A stretch of DNA of 64,000 nt from Arthrobacter sp. ISL-85 (GTDB lineage Bacteria; Actinomycetota; Actinomycetes; Actinomycetales; Micrococcaceae). Position 1 is the stretch's first letter, and every line of letters begins with the position of its first letter. Shown here piece after piece: positions 44,124-52,962 of this stretch. A program made the translations under genes and the position numbers. The notes beneath the pieces were generated by a model. It made no database searches. It saw only the letters and a list, made by a program, of their open reading frames with translations, and was not told where the DNA came from. Where the stretch lies: contig NZ_JAGGPQ010000015.1 in the NCBI RefSeq assembly GCF_018613675.1, positions 1-64,000 on the forward strand, given 5' to 3'.

Positions 44124-45851
44124 TCATGGCGCGGGAGGCTCATGGCCCGGCAGGATGTCACTGACCCGCCACCGCCCATCCACGGACACCAGGACCAGCC
44201 GAAGCAGCTGTGGCGCCCCCGGTGCTCCCGTGGCCAGCACCGTGCCTTCAGCGTTCATCGTCCGGTATCCGGACGTAGCGGACACCGCCCGCACCACGGC
44301 GTGCATCTCGGTGGCCCCGTCTTCCACTGTCAGCCCTGAAAGCGTGGTGCTGAATCCGGCAAAGCGCTGGCCGGACGTCGCGAATTGGCTGGCAATTCGC
44401 TGGTCAGCCGCAGCTGCGGGTGATCCCGGGGCGTTCACATCCGCCAGCAGTTCCACACTCCCGCTGCTGAAGGCGAAGTCACGAACCGCCGCCAGTCCCT
44501 GCACAGCTGCCACGGGATCAGCTGCTTCGGCCTGCTGCCGCGCAGCGTCCACCGGGACAGCAGCGTCGTTCGCTCCACCGGCACCGGCCGCGGTTGCCGG
44601 GGCAGCTGCTGGTGGCAGCCCGTTTCCGGCGCCCCCGGCCCAATTGTCATCCCCTGCGGATGCCGACAGCCACCACACCACCGCAGCGGCCGCGGCAAGG
44701 AGCGGCAGGACAGACCGCAGCAGCACCCGCCGCGCCTGGCCGCCCGTGGGCGCGTCCACGTGTTTTCCGCGGGAAGGAGCAGCGGTTTTCGGCCCCGGCA
44801 GCGTTTTAATCCCTGCCGGCGATGGGGTTCCGCTCCCTGCCGGTGGCGCCGTTGCGTTCCCTGCCGGTGGCGCCGTTGCGTTCCCTGCCGGTGACCGTGA
44901 TGCAGACCAGCGGGATGTCGCCGCGCGGCGGCGCAACGCCTGGAGTTTTATACGCAGCCCGCTTCCCTTTGAAGCAGCCGGAAGGTGATGCCGGGTCAAC
45001 AACTCAGGCAGGACAGTGGGGTGGACGGCGTCGGAGAGGTCCACGGGCTGCGGTTCGGCGCTGCGGTATACGGCCGTGGCCAGCGCCAGCGCGTCAGGGC
45101 GACGCCGCCGCTCATCGTTCAGTCCTGCCTCCAGGGCGGCGGCGAGGTCTTTTGGGACGCCGGGAACCAGGAGCGACAACGGCGGGCGGTCGGCCGTACG
45201 TCCCGGCGCTTCACCTGTCAGGCAGAACCACCCCAGGGCAGCCACTGAGTACACATCGCGTTCCGGCTGGAGACCGGCGCGAACTGCGTCGACCGGGGCG
45301 GGGTCAAGGAAGCCACGCGTCCCGGCGGTCCCGGTGGGGCCCGGATCACCGAGCATTCGGGCGACGCCGAGGTCGGAGAGCATCGGTTTTCCGTGCCTGG
45401 TGAACAGGACGTTTCCCGGCGAGACGTCCGAGTGCGTGAAGCCTTTTCCGTGGAGGTAGGCCAGGGCCTGGGCGATGGGCGTCAGGACTGTGACCGTCTC
45501 CCCTACGCTGAGCCTGCCGCGGGCGGACACCAGCTGCGCCAGCGAACCGCCGGCAGCATAATCCATGGTCAAGGCCGTACCGCTGCCGGGTTCCGTCACG
45601 TGCAACGCGTGGTGGGCCCTGACCAGGTGCTGGTGGTCCAGGACCGACAGGATGCGGATCTCCCGCCGCACGTCCTCCTCGGTGACGGCAGTCCTGCTGT
45701 GCGTCCTGGTTCGTGCGGCGCGGAAGCATTTGAGTGCGTATTCCTTGCCCGTACGTTGTTCTCTGGCCAGCCACACGTCCGCGCTGCCACCCCGCCCCAG
45801 CAACCGGCCGACGTCGTAACCGGGAACCTCGGGTGCCTTTGCATCGTCCAT
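44124..45851 (-). CDS. membrane-anchored Ser/Thr protein kinase (non-RD)
   Basis: This 575-residue PASTA-less kinase has a Gly-rich loop (LLGRGGSADVW), ATP lysine Lys41 (YALKCF), a catalytic loop HSDVSPGN at residues 140-147 and the metal site as DLG (160-162) instead of DFG. HRD is therefore HSD, a non-RD kinase that would not need classical activation-loop phosphorylation. A Pro/Ala-rich linker with two copies of PAGNATAP (residues about 320-340) leads to one membrane helix (about 385-402, LLRSVLPLLAAAAAVVWWL) and an extracytoplasmic C-terminal domain of about 165 residues. Convergent with the epimerase-like gene and divergent from lipB. Confidence 0.9.
   Translation of the reverse strand: MDDAKAPEVPGYDVGRLLGRGGSADVWLAREQRTGKEYALKCFRAARTRTHSRTAVTEEDVRREIRILSVLDHQHLVRAHHALHVTEPGSGTALTMDYAAGGSLAQLVSARGRLSVGETVTVLTPIAQALAYLHGKGFTHSDVSPGNVLFTRHGKPMLSDLGVARMLGDPGPTGTAGTRGFLDPAPVDAVRAGLQPERDVYSVAALGWFCLTGEAPGRTADRPPLSLLVPGVPKDLAAALEAGLNDERRRRPDALALATAVYRSAEPQPVDLSDAVHPTVLPELLTRHHLPAASKGSGLRIKLQALRRRAATSRWSASRSPAGNATAPPAGNATAPPAGSGTPSPAGIKTLPGPKTAAPSRGKHVDAPTGGQARRVLLRSVLPLLAAAAAVVWWLSASAGDDNWAGGAGNGLPPAAAPATAAGAGGANDAAVPVDAARQQAEAADPVAAVQGLAAVRDFAFSSGSVELLADVNAPGSPAAAADQRIASQFATSGQRFAGFSTTLSGLTVEDGATEMHAVVRAVSATSGYRTMNAEGTVLATGAPGAPQLLRLVLVSVDGRWRVSDILPGHEPPAP
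44835..44886. repeat. 24-bp tandem repeat in kinase gene
   Basis: The unit TGCCGGTGGCGCCGTTGCGT plus four bases (TCCC) occurs twice head to tail, with a third partial copy. It encodes the duplicated PAGNATAP of the kinase linker. Copy number could vary without breaking the frame. Confidence 0.7.
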
Positions 45852-45977
45852 GGTCCATGTCTAGCCCAGTTTGGACCCGGCTGCAGAAGTTATCCACAGC
45901 CCCTGGCGGGGCCGCAGTCATAAAGGGTGCAACCGGTGAGCTTGGACACTAAACCGGGCCGGTGTGACTCCGGGGTC

Positions 45978-45983
45978 TAAGCT
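45978..45983 (+). promoter_or_regulatory. -10 hexamer TAAGCT, leaderless start of lipB
   Basis: TAAGCT is followed by seven bases and the lipB ATG. The hexamer is identical to that of the gene at 38548. Confidence 0.5.
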
Positions 45984-45990
45984 GGATGCC

Positions 45991-46659
45991 ATGACTCTTG
46001 AGTTTTCACAGCTGGGTCTTGCCCCCGACTTCGTTGATTACATGGAGGGCTGGGATGCCCAGCGCGAACTCCATGAAAAGGTTGTCGCCGGAAGTGCGCC
46101 CAGCACAGTCCTTCTTTTGGAGCACGCCGCCGTCTATACGGCCGGCAAACTCACCGAGGACCACGAGCGGCCCTTTGACGGTACGCCGGTCGTCCCTGTG
46201 GACCGCGGCGGCAAACTTACCTGGCACGGCCCCGGCCAACTGGTTGCCTACCCCATCCTGAAGCTGAAGAACCGCTCCGGTATCAGGGATTACGTGGAGC
46301 GCCTTGAAGAAATCATGATCACTGTCATGGCGGACTACGGCATCAACGCCGAACGCATCAAGGGCCGCGCGGGCGTGTGGATCACGGCCGACTCCAAAGG
46401 CCCGGACCGCAAGATCGCCGCGATCGGGATCCGCGTCCTGAACGGCGTCACCATGCACGGCGTCGCCATCAACTGCAGCAATGACCTGGCACCCTATGGC
46501 CAGATCATTGCTTGCGGCATTACCGACGCCGGGGTGACCACCATGTCCCTGGAAACGGGCAAGGACATCCATCCCGCGGACATCGCGGGACGGTTTATAG
46601 AGGAATTCCGCAAGCACGAAGAAGCATTGGTTTCGAGCCCTGAAGGAGCTCTACTGTGA
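45991..46659 (+). CDS. lipB: lipoyl(octanoyl) transferase
   Basis: LipB moves octanoyl from acyl carrier protein to lipoyl domains. The 222-residue product shows [23 protein letters not shown], the catalytic Lys in KIAAIGIRV and the catalytic Cys in [12 protein letters not shown]. The ATG at 45991 is chosen because it follows TAAGCT by seven bases and fits the family; a frame start nine codons earlier lacks support. Its stop overlaps the lipA GTG by four bases (GTGA). It works with lipA to modify the E2 encoded 8 kb upstream. Confidence 0.96.
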   Translation: MTLEFSQLGLAPDFVDYMEGWDAQRELHEKVVAGSAPSTVLLLEHAAVYTAGKLTEDHERPFDGTPVVPVDRGGKLTWHGPGQLVAYPILKLKNRSGIRDYVERLEEIMITVMADYGINAERIKGRAGVWITADSKGPDRKIAAIGIRVLNGVTMHGVAINCSNDLAPYGQIIACGITDAGVTTMSLETGKDIHPADIAGRFIEEFRKHEEALVSSPEGALL

Positions 46660-47675
46660 CATTGGCACCTGAAGGCCGGAAGATGCTGCGGATCGAGCAG
46701 CGCAACGCTGCGGTCCCGGTGGAGCGCAAGCCGGAGTGGATCAAGGCCAAGGTCCAAATGGGCCCGGAGTTCGTCGGCCTGAAGAACCTGGTGAAGAAGG
46801 AAGGCCTGCACACCGTCTGCGAAGAGGCCGGCTGCCCCAACATCTTCGAATGCTGGGAAGACAAGGAAGCCACCTTCCTGATCGGCGGCTCCGAATGCAC
46901 CCGCCGCTGCGACTTCTGCCAGATCGACACCGGCAAACCCTCCCCCGTGGACATGTTCGAACCCACCAAGGTGGCCCGCTCCGTCCAGTCCATGGCCCTC
47001 CGCTACGCCACCGTCACCGGCGTGGCCCGTGACGACCTCGAAGACGAAGGCGTCTGGCTCTACGCCGAAACCGTCCGCAAAATCCACGAACTGAACCCCG
47101 GCACCGGCGTGGAACTGCTCATCCCCGACTTCTCCGGCAACCCCGACCACATCCAGGCGATCTGCGACTCTAAGCCCGAAGTCTTCGCCCACAACGTCGA
47201 AACCGTCCCGCGGATCTTCAAAAGGATCCGCCCCGCGTTCCGGTACGAACGCTCCCTGGACGTCATCACCCAGGGCCGGAACCTGGGCATGGTCACCAAG
47301 TCCAACCTCATCCTGGGCATGGGCGAAACCCGCGAGGAAATCTCCGAAGCCCTCCGCGACCTGCACGCCGCCGGGTGCGACCTGATCACCATCACCCAGT
47401 ACCTCCGCCCCTCCGAACGGCACCTGCCCGTGGACCGCTGGGTCAAACCCCAGGAATTCGTGGACCTCCAGCACGAAGCCGAAGACATCGGCTTCCTCGG
47501 CGTCATGTCCGGACCCCTGGTCCGCTCCTCCTACCGCGCCGGCCGCCTCTGGGCCACCGCCATGCGCAAAAAAGGCCGCGACATCCCCGCCGAACTCGCC
47601 CACATCGCCGACGGCATCCAGGACTCCGGCACCACCCGCCAGGAAGCCAGCACCCTCCTCGCCAGCCACTCCTGA
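46656..47675 (+). CDS. lipA: lipoyl synthase
   Basis: LipA is a radical-SAM enzyme that inserts two sulfurs into the octanoyl group. The 339-residue product has both iron-sulfur sites: the auxiliary cluster cysteines in [12 protein letters not shown] and the radical-SAM [10 protein letters not shown]-terminal conserved Ser in [11 protein letters not shown] is also present. The GTG start overlaps the lipB stop, so lipBA is one translationally coupled operon. It ends 23 bases before a strong hairpin. Confidence 0.97.
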   Translation: MTLAPEGRKMLRIEQRNAAVPVERKPEWIKAKVQMGPEFVGLKNLVKKEGLHTVCEEAGCPNIFECWEDKEATFLIGGSECTRRCDFCQIDTGKPSPVDMFEPTKVARSVQSMALRYATVTGVARDDLEDEGVWLYAETVRKIHELNPGTGVELLIPDFSGNPDHIQAICDSKPEVFAHNVETVPRIFKRIRPAFRYERSLDVITQGRNLGMVTKSNLILGMGETREEISEALRDLHAAGCDLITITQYLRPSERHLPVDRWVKPQEFVDLQHEAEDIGFLGVMSGPLVRSSYRAGRLWATAMRKKGRDIPAELAHIADGIQDSGTTRQEASTLLASHS

Positions 47676-47697
47676 CCTCACCTTCGAACGTGGCCGC

Positions 47698-47731
47698 GGG
47701 CCGGACACCGGAAGATTCCGGCGTCCGGCCC
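47698..47731 (+). terminator. terminator after lipBA
   Basis: GGGCCGGAC-A-CCGGAA pairs with TTCCGG-C-GTCCGGCCC, followed by a short T run. Confidence 0.75.
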
Positions 47732-47762
47732 TTTGGTTTAAGTCACGTAGAATTGAGGCACT

Positions 47763-48515
47763 ATGGCGAAATCCCCTGACTCCAGCAACTCCTCTTCCGC
47801 GGGCTCAAGCGCGGTGAAGCGCAGCATGTTCACGCGCAAGCCGAAGGAAGCCAAAGCCAAGAAGCCCAGCAGGCTCAAGCAGATCGGCGAGGTCTTCACC
47901 ATGACCCGCCGCCACGATCCCATGGTTCCGTGGCTGATGCTCGCGGTCTTCCTGGGTGTCGTGGCCGTGAGCTTCCTGGTAGGTTTCTGGCTGGATAACT
48001 GGATCACGGGCCTGATCATCGGTATTCCGCTCGGTCTGCTGGCGGCAACCTTCATTCTGTCCCGCCGCGCCGAGCGTGCTGCCTTCGCGCAGATCGAAAA
48101 CCAGCCCGGCGCCTCCGGCGCTGCCCTGGGCACGCTCCGCCGCGGCTGGATCACCGAAGAACAGCCTGTGGCCGTCAACCCGCGCACGCAGGATGCCGTG
48201 TTCCGCGCTGTGGGCCGTCCCGGCGTCGTCCTTGTCAGTGAAGGCCCCACCCACCGGGTGAAGCCGCTGCTCGATGCCGAGCGCAAACGCCTGGCGCGCA
48301 TCCTGCCCAACGTTCCTGTCCACACCATCCAGACTGGCCGCGGCGAAGGCCAGGTGCCGCTGAGCCAGGTGGCCAAGCAGATGGGCAAGATGAAGAACGA
48401 ACTGACCAAACTTGAGGTCAGCACGGTGTCCAAGCGCATCGCGTCCATGGGCACCAGGCTTCCCATTCCCAAGGGCATCGATCCCTACAAGGCCCGTCCC
48501 AACCGCGGACGCTAG
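47763..48515 (+). CDS. DUF4191 family membrane protein
   Basis: The 250-residue product has a basic N-terminus, two closely spaced membrane helices (about residues 55-100, PWLMLAVFLGVVAVSFLVGF and the next), and a soluble C-terminal domain with DAVFRAVGRPGVVLVSEGP and PVHTIQTGRGEGQVPL. It matches DUF4191, commonly placed next to lipA in actinobacteria. Function unknown. A TAGAAT -10 hexamer lies nine bases before the ATG, with GAGG between them. A terminator follows. Confidence 0.9.
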   Translation: MAKSPDSSNSSSAGSSAVKRSMFTRKPKEAKAKKPSRLKQIGEVFTMTRRHDPMVPWLMLAVFLGVVAVSFLVGFWLDNWITGLIIGIPLGLLAATFILSRRAERAAFAQIENQPGASGAALGTLRRGWITEEQPVAVNPRTQDAVFRAVGRPGVVLVSEGPTHRVKPLLDAERKRLARILPNVPVHTIQTGRGEGQVPLSQVAKQMGKMKNELTKLEVSTVSKRIASMGTRLPIPKGIDPYKARPNRGR

Positions 48516-48522
48516 CTGGTGG

Positions 48523-48564
48523 AACGCCCCGGTACCGGCACTGCCGGCAGCCGGGGCGTTTTTT
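48523..48564 (+). terminator. intrinsic terminator after DUF4191 gene
   Basis: AACGCCCCGG pairs with CCGGGGCGTT and is followed by a run of six T residues, the clearest rho-independent terminator in the window. Confidence 0.9.
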
Positions 48565-48638
48565 GGTGTGCCCGCACCGACTCCACCAGGGCCTTTCACC
48601 ACCTGTGGCCCGCGCATCAACCACGACAGGACAAGACC

Positions 48639-48992
48639 ATGCACCTCAGGACAACAGTGATCCGCGCCTTCCGTATCCTCGCCGTGGCCGAGGCCTGCAG
48701 TTGGGCGGCGCTCCTGGCCGGCATGTATGTCAAGTGGATCGCCGGCGCCACGGAGTTCGGCGTCCAGGTGGCAGGACCTGTCCACGGTGCCCTCTTCATC
48801 GGCTACGGGATTGCCGCGCTCATGCTGTGGCGGGTGCAGCGCTGGCCGTTCCTGGTGGCCGTGCTGGCCGGTGCCTCCGCCATCTTCCCGTTCGCCACCC
48901 TGCTGTTCGAGCGCTGGGCCGGACGCCGCGGATATCTTAGCGCGGCCCGGACCGCGGAACCATCAGCCGCCCTCGAGCCCAGCCGCGCCTAG
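48639..48992 (+). CDS. DUF3817 family membrane protein
   Basis: The 117-residue product has three membrane helices (about residues 8-27, 42-63, 68-88) and the DUF3817 pattern FRILAVAEACSWAALLAGMYVKW and GPVHGALFIGYG. The ATG at 48639 follows AGGACA; the upstream frame extension runs through the terminator and is rejected. Function unknown; family proteins are small actinobacterial membrane proteins. An EamA transporter gene follows after 18 bases and is probably co-transcribed. Confidence 0.85.
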   Translation: MHLRTTVIRAFRILAVAEACSWAALLAGMYVKWIAGATEFGVQVAGPVHGALFIGYGIAALMLWRVQRWPFLVAVLAGASAIFPFATLLFERWAGRRGYLSAARTAEPSAALEPSRA

Positions 48993-49010
48993 CGGATCAG
49001 GCCCGCCACC

Positions 49011-49994
49011 ATGGAACCCGTTGAACAGGAACTGGGCGCACGCCCATCGCACCCGGCGGAAGCGCTGCCCGCGACCGCCCCGGGCCGTAAGCGGCTGGCC
49101 GCTATCCTTTCCCTGCTGGGGGCAACGCTGTTCTGGGCGGGCAACTATGTTGTGGGCGCTGGTGCCGTCCACAGCATCGACCCCCTGAGCCTGGTTTTCC
49201 TGCGGTGGGCCATCGCGCTGGTGCCGCTGCTCCTGATCGCACAGCTTGTGGAGCGGCCCTGCTGGCGGTCAGTTTTGGCTGCGTGGCCGTGGCTGCTGGC
49301 GCTCGGCGTGTTCGGGCTGCTCGGCTACAACCTTCTCCTGTACTTTGCCTTGGAACACACCGATGCGTTCAATGCGTCGCTGATCAACGCGTTCAATCCC
49401 GCGCTGATCACGCTGGCGGCCGCGCTCTTCCTCCGCGAACGGCTGACGCCTCTGGCAGTGGCCGGCGTCCTGACGGCCCTGGTGGGCGTCCTCATCGTCA
49501 TAAGTGGAGGGAATGTTGGCCGGCTGGCCACCACCGCGTTTGGCACGGGAGAGGTGCTGATGGTGGGCGCTGTGGTTGTCTGGACGGCCTACACGGTCAT
49601 CGGCCGCCTGGCACCGAAGATCCCGCCCATTACGGCTACAGCCGTCCAGGCAGCTGTGGCGGTGGCTCTGCTCGCCCCGGTGCGTTTCGCAACGGGCGGC
49701 CTGGCCCTCCCCGCGACAGACAGTACGTTGGCGTCCCTGCTCTTTATCGCCGTCTTCCCATCGGTACTGTCCTACGTGCTGTCGAACCGCGCCCTGACGG
49801 TCCTGCCGGCAGGCGGCGCAGGCGTATTCCTCAACCTGATCACCGTCTTCACCGCGGTCCTCACCATTCTCGCCGGGCACGTCCACACAGCCGCGCAGCT
49901 GGTGGGTGGCGCCATCGTGATCGGCGGTGTGGTTGTCACGAACGCGCCGGCCTTCCGCCGGCAGCGGCGGGCCAAGGAGATGCCTGGCGCATAG
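49011..49994 (+). CDS. DMT superfamily transporter (EamA)
   Basis: This 327-residue protein has ten predicted membrane helices arranged as two EamA repeats (AAILSLLGATLFWAGNYVVG at the start of the first, GEVLMVGAVVVWTAYTVIG at the start of the second). Such carriers usually export amino acids or metabolites; the substrate is not predictable. The start follows the DUF3817 stop by 18 bases. It is convergent with the RDD gene, 20 bases apart. Confidence 0.9.
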   Translation: MEPVEQELGARPSHPAEALPATAPGRKRLAAILSLLGATLFWAGNYVVGAGAVHSIDPLSLVFLRWAIALVPLLLIAQLVERPCWRSVLAAWPWLLALGVFGLLGYNLLLYFALEHTDAFNASLINAFNPALITLAAALFLRERLTPLAVAGVLTALVGVLIVISGGNVGRLATTAFGTGEVLMVGAVVVWTAYTVIGRLAPKIPPITATAVQAAVAVALLAPVRFATGGLALPATDSTLASLLFIAVFPSVLSYVLSNRALTVLPAGGAGVFLNLITVFTAVLTILAGHVHTAAQLVGGAIVIGGVVVTNAPAFRRQRRAKEMPGA

Positions 49995-50014
49995 GACGGG
50001 CGCCGGCGCGGGCC

Positions 50015-50452
50015 TTACCGCCGAATGAGGAGTGTGTTCCTGGCCTTGTCATGCAGGCCGCGCTGGTCCGGGTCGAAAATGACGGCGGGGATGACCAGGC
50101 AGAGGAGCACCGCCCGCACCAAACCAGCCAGCGGCCCCGGAGTGCCGCCTCCCGGCCGTATCACGGCAATGCCCATGATGCGGTGGCCAATGCTGTACCC
50201 GAGGGTTCCCACTAGCAGGATCTGTTCGATGGCGAAGACCGCCAATGTGGCCCAGGAATCGCCACCAAAGGCAAAGTTGCTGATCAGCAGTGCAATGCCC
50301 CAGTCGATGCAGATGGCCACGATGCGCCTGCCTGCCCGGGCAATGGAACCGGGACCGGACTCCGGCAGGCCCAGGCGCTCCCCCGGATACTTCGAGATGC
50401 CGGAGGTATCCGGTCCGGTGAGCCATGAGCCAATGTCTTTGCGATCTACCAC
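50015..50452 (-). CDS. RDD family membrane protein
   Basis: The 145-residue product has the RDD family pattern: RAGRRIVAICIDWGIALLI in the first helix (Arg and Asp spaced as in the family), a second helix near ATLAVFAIEQILLVGTLGYSIGHRIMGIAVIRP and a third near the C-terminus. The function of RDD proteins is mostly unknown; some are linked to sodium/proton transport. The GTG follows TAAACT by six bases. Two CCACACTGTGGA palindromes lie at -37 to -70 relative to the start. Divergent from glnA. Confidence 0.88.
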   Translation of the reverse strand: MVDRKDIGSWLTGPDTSGISKYPGERLGLPESGPGSIARAGRRIVAICIDWGIALLISNFAFGGDSWATLAVFAIEQILLVGTLGYSIGHRIMGIAVIRPGGGTPGPLAGLVRAVLLCLVIPAVIFDPDQRGLHDKARNTLLIRR

Positions 50453-50458
50453 CGTCCA

Positions 50459-50464
50459 AGTTTA
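50459..50464 (-). promoter_or_regulatory. -10 hexamer TAAACT, leaderless start of RDD gene
   Basis: On the minus strand TAAACT is followed by six bases and the GTG at 50452. Confidence 0.55.
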
Positions 50465-50488
50465 CCGAGCGGCGCGGCGGCAGCGCGC

Positions 50489-50522
50489 CCACACTGTGGA
50501 TGCGGCTCGACCACACTGTGGA
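50489..50522. promoter_or_regulatory. tandem palindromes CCACACTGTGGA
   Basis: CCACACTGTGGA occurs at 50489-50500 and 50511-50522, 22 bp apart (two helical turns). Each is a perfect 5-bp palindrome around a central C (CCACA-C-TGTGG). They cover the expected -35 region and upstream of the RDD promoter, and lie 33 bp from the GlnR site of glnA. Confidence 0.55.
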
Positions 50523-50554
50523 CGGACGGTACGGTGGTCGTAGCAGGGCATTCT

Positions 50555-50592
50555 GTAACCTGCCAGAAACAATGCGGACACGGACGGGAAAT
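50555..50592 (+). promoter_or_regulatory. GlnR operator upstream of glnA
   Basis: The sequence reads GTAAC-N6-GAAAC-N6-GACAC-N6-GAAAT. Actinobacterial GlnR sites are gTnAC-N6-GaAAC repeated with a six-base spacer. The first pair is an exact match and the second differs by one base in each half. It ends about ten bases before a TAGTCT -10 hexamer (50603-50608), a position suited to activation. Confidence 0.7.
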
Positions 50593-50737
50593 GCCGGATC
50601 CATAGTCTGTTAGCAGTTTCAAGCAATCCCACGGCAGGTACAGGCAACAGGGACAACCGTGCGTTCTCCCTGATTTTGGATTGCGCTGGATCCCATGGCT
50701 TGCATGCCAGATATTTACATATGCGTTAGGAGCATAG

Positions 50738-52162
50738 ATGTTCAAGACTGCGGACGAAGTCCTCAAGTTCATCAAGGACGAAGATGTAAAGTTCGTCGAT
50801 ATCCGCTTCACCGACCTCCCGGGCGTCCAGCAGCACTTCAACGTCCCCGCGAAGAGTGTTGACGCTGATTTCTTCGTCAACGGACAGCTCTTCGACGGGT
50901 CCTCCATCCGCGGATTCCAGGGCATCGCCGAATCTGACATGCAGCTGATCCCGGACGTCACCACCGCGTTCCTGGACACCTTCCGCATGGAGAAGACCCT
51001 CGCGCTAAACTTCTCGATCGTGAACCCCCGCACCGGCGACCCCTACCACCGCGACCCCCGCGGCGTTGCCGAGAAGGCTGAAGCCTACCTGGCCTCCACC
51101 GGCATCGCCGACACCGCGTTCTTCGCTCCGGAAGCCGAGTTCTTCGTGTTCGACAACGTCCAGTACCAGTCCTCCCCGCAGGGCAGCTTCTACAAGATCG
51201 ATTCCGAGGAAGCCCACTGGAACACCGGCCGCGAGGAAGAGGGCGGCAACCTGGGCTACAAGACCCCGGTCAAGGGCGGCTACTTCCCGGTCTCCCCCAC
51301 GGACAAGCAGGCTGACCTGCGCGACGCCATGTGTGTTGCCCTGGACGAAGCCGGCCTCGAGGTCGAGCGCAGCCACCACGAAGTTGGATCCGCCGGCCAG
51401 GCCGAGATCAACTACAAGTTCACCACCCTGACCCACGCTGCCGATGACCTGCAGAAGTTCAAGTACGTCATCAAGAACACCGCAGACGCCTGGGGCAAGT
51501 CCGTGACCTTCATGCCCAAGCCCGTCTTCGGTGACAACGGCTCCGGCATGCACTGCCACCAGTCGCTGTGGAACGGTGGCGAGCCGCTGTTCTACGACGA
51601 GAAGGGCTACGCCGGCCTGTCCGACACCGCCCGCTGGTACATCGGCGGCCTGCTGAAGCACTCCTCCGCAGTGCTGGCCTTCACCAACCCGACGGTGAAC
51701 TCCTACCGCCGCCTGGTCAAGGGCTTCGAAGCTCCGGTCAACATGGTCTACTCGCAGGGCAACCGCTCTGCCGGTATCCGAATCCCCATCACGGGCACCA
51801 ACCCCAAGGCCAAGCGCATCGAGTTCCGCGCGCCGGACCCCTCCTCCAACCCGTACCTGGCGTTCGCCGCCCAGCTGATGGCCGGCATCGACGGCATCCG
51901 CAACCGCATCGAGCCGCCGGCACCGATCGACAAGGACCTCTACGAGCTCCCGGCCGAAGAAGCCAAAGACATCCCCAAGGCTCCGGGCACGCTGGAAGAG
52001 GCACTGGAGGCCCTGGCCGAGGACAACGAGTTCCTGCAGGCCGGCGGCGTGTTCACCCAGGACCTGATCGACACCTGGATCGAGTACAAGTACGAGAACG
52101 AGATCCGCCCGCTGTCCCTGCGCCCGAACCCTTACGAGTTCGAGCTCTACTACGCCGTCTAG
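50738..52162 (+). CDS. glnA: glutamine synthetase type I (GSI-beta)
   Basis: GlnA makes glutamine from glutamate, ammonia and ATP. The 474-residue product has the beta-grasp signature [14 protein letters not shown], the metal site [27 protein letters not shown] and the substrate-binding NRSAGIRIP. The adenylylation loop is intact, with Tyr402 in KDLYELP, so it is a target of GlnE (52952-55972). AGGAG precedes the ATG. A four-half-site GlnR operator lies 145 bases upstream. Confidence 0.98.
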   Translation: MFKTADEVLKFIKDEDVKFVDIRFTDLPGVQQHFNVPAKSVDADFFVNGQLFDGSSIRGFQGIAESDMQLIPDVTTAFLDTFRMEKTLALNFSIVNPRTGDPYHRDPRGVAEKAEAYLASTGIADTAFFAPEAEFFVFDNVQYQSSPQGSFYKIDSEEAHWNTGREEEGGNLGYKTPVKGGYFPVSPTDKQADLRDAMCVALDEAGLEVERSHHEVGSAGQAEINYKFTTLTHAADDLQKFKYVIKNTADAWGKSVTFMPKPVFGDNGSGMHCHQSLWNGGEPLFYDEKGYAGLSDTARWYIGGLLKHSSAVLAFTNPTVNSYRRLVKGFEAPVNMVYSQGNRSAGIRIPITGTNPKAKRIEFRAPDPSSNPYLAFAAQLMAGIDGIRNRIEPPAPIDKDLYELPAEEAKDIPKAPGTLEEALEALAEDNEFLQAGGVFTQDLIDTWIEYKYENEIRPLSLRPNPYEFELYYAV

Positions 52163-52184
52163 CACCACCGCTTCCTGAAGCGGC

Positions 52185-52220
52185 AAAGGCGGCCACCGGT
52201 TCAATCCGGTGGCCGCCTTT
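52185..52220 (+). terminator. terminator after glnA
   Basis: AAAGGCGGCCACCGG pairs perfectly with CCGGTGGCCGCCTTT across a six-base loop. From here to the next gene at 52426 I see nothing further. Confidence 0.88.
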
Positions 52221-52425
52221 CGCGTTGCCCGGGCGCTCAAGGCCGCGGCCGGAGACCGTGAAGGTGGGGGCCCGCCTCCAGACGTGCTGAGACCGGGAGC
52301 CGGACCCCCTGACGGATGCCCCCCGAGACGAAGACTGTCCAGCCTTCCCCCCAAACAAGGTTGAAGAACACCGCCATCCACATAATCGGGCAAACGCTTG
52401 CTGAGCGCAATGGCGGTGCGGCGCG

Positions 52426-52962
52426 TTACGCCGCCCCGGGGGCGGCAAAGCTCTGGAACATGGTCCGCTGCGGCCCCGCGGAGCCGCCCAGGTAGGGCCC
52501 TGCATCGATGAAACCAGCGCGGCGGTACGCTGCCATTCCCGCAGTATTTTCGTCATTGACGGACAGCACGACGCCGGTCTCGGAGCCTTGGCACCGGGCG
52601 GTGAGTTTGCGGGCAGCTTCCACAGCAGCGGCAGCTGCAAGGGTACCCAGCCCTTTTCCCTGGTGCCGCCCGTCGATGAGGAATCCCCGGAGCAGCCAGG
52701 CTGACTGGTCGTCAGGCCAGCCGGCGAGTCCTGCCGCTCCCGTCTGGAGGGTCAACAGGCCCACTGCCTCACCGCCGGCTTCCACCACGTAGGGGCGCCG
52801 TGATTCGTCCGCCAGTCCTGCCAGGGCCATGCGCAGGGGGTCACCCACGAAACGCTCCTGGCCGGGCAGCAGCGACATCTCCGCGACGGCGCCGAACTGG
52901 ATGGCGCGGGCATCTGCGTCCAGGTCCCGCAGCGAAATGAGCCAGACCCAGTCAGTGCCCAT
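52426..52962 (-). CDS. GNAT family N-acetyltransferase
   Basis: The 178-residue product shows an N-terminal sensor part and the acetyl-CoA loop HQGKGLGTLAAAAAVE. A conserved C-terminal region, LSVNDENTAGMAAYRRAGFIDAG, places it in the RimI-like group. I prefer ATG at 52962 over a TTG at 52977; it overlaps the 3' end of glnE by 11 bases, so expression probably follows glnE. The substrate is unknown. The placement between glnA and glnE is conserved in relatives as far as I recall. Confidence 0.85.
   Translation of the reverse strand: MGTDWVWLISLRDLDADARAIQFGAVAEMSLLPGQERFVGDPLRMALAGLADESRRPYVVEAGGEAVGLLTLQTGAAGLAGWPDDQSAWLLRGFLIDGRHQGKGLGTLAAAAAVEAARKLTARCQGSETGVVLSVNDENTAGMAAYRRAGFIDAGPYLGGSAGPQRTMFQSFAAPGAA

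Noticed and set aside
50453-50553. DnaA boxes or an origin in the glnA/RDD gap
   Set aside because: TGTGGA recurs, but the full TTATCCACA box is absent and no dnaA, dnaN or AT-rich unwinding region is present.
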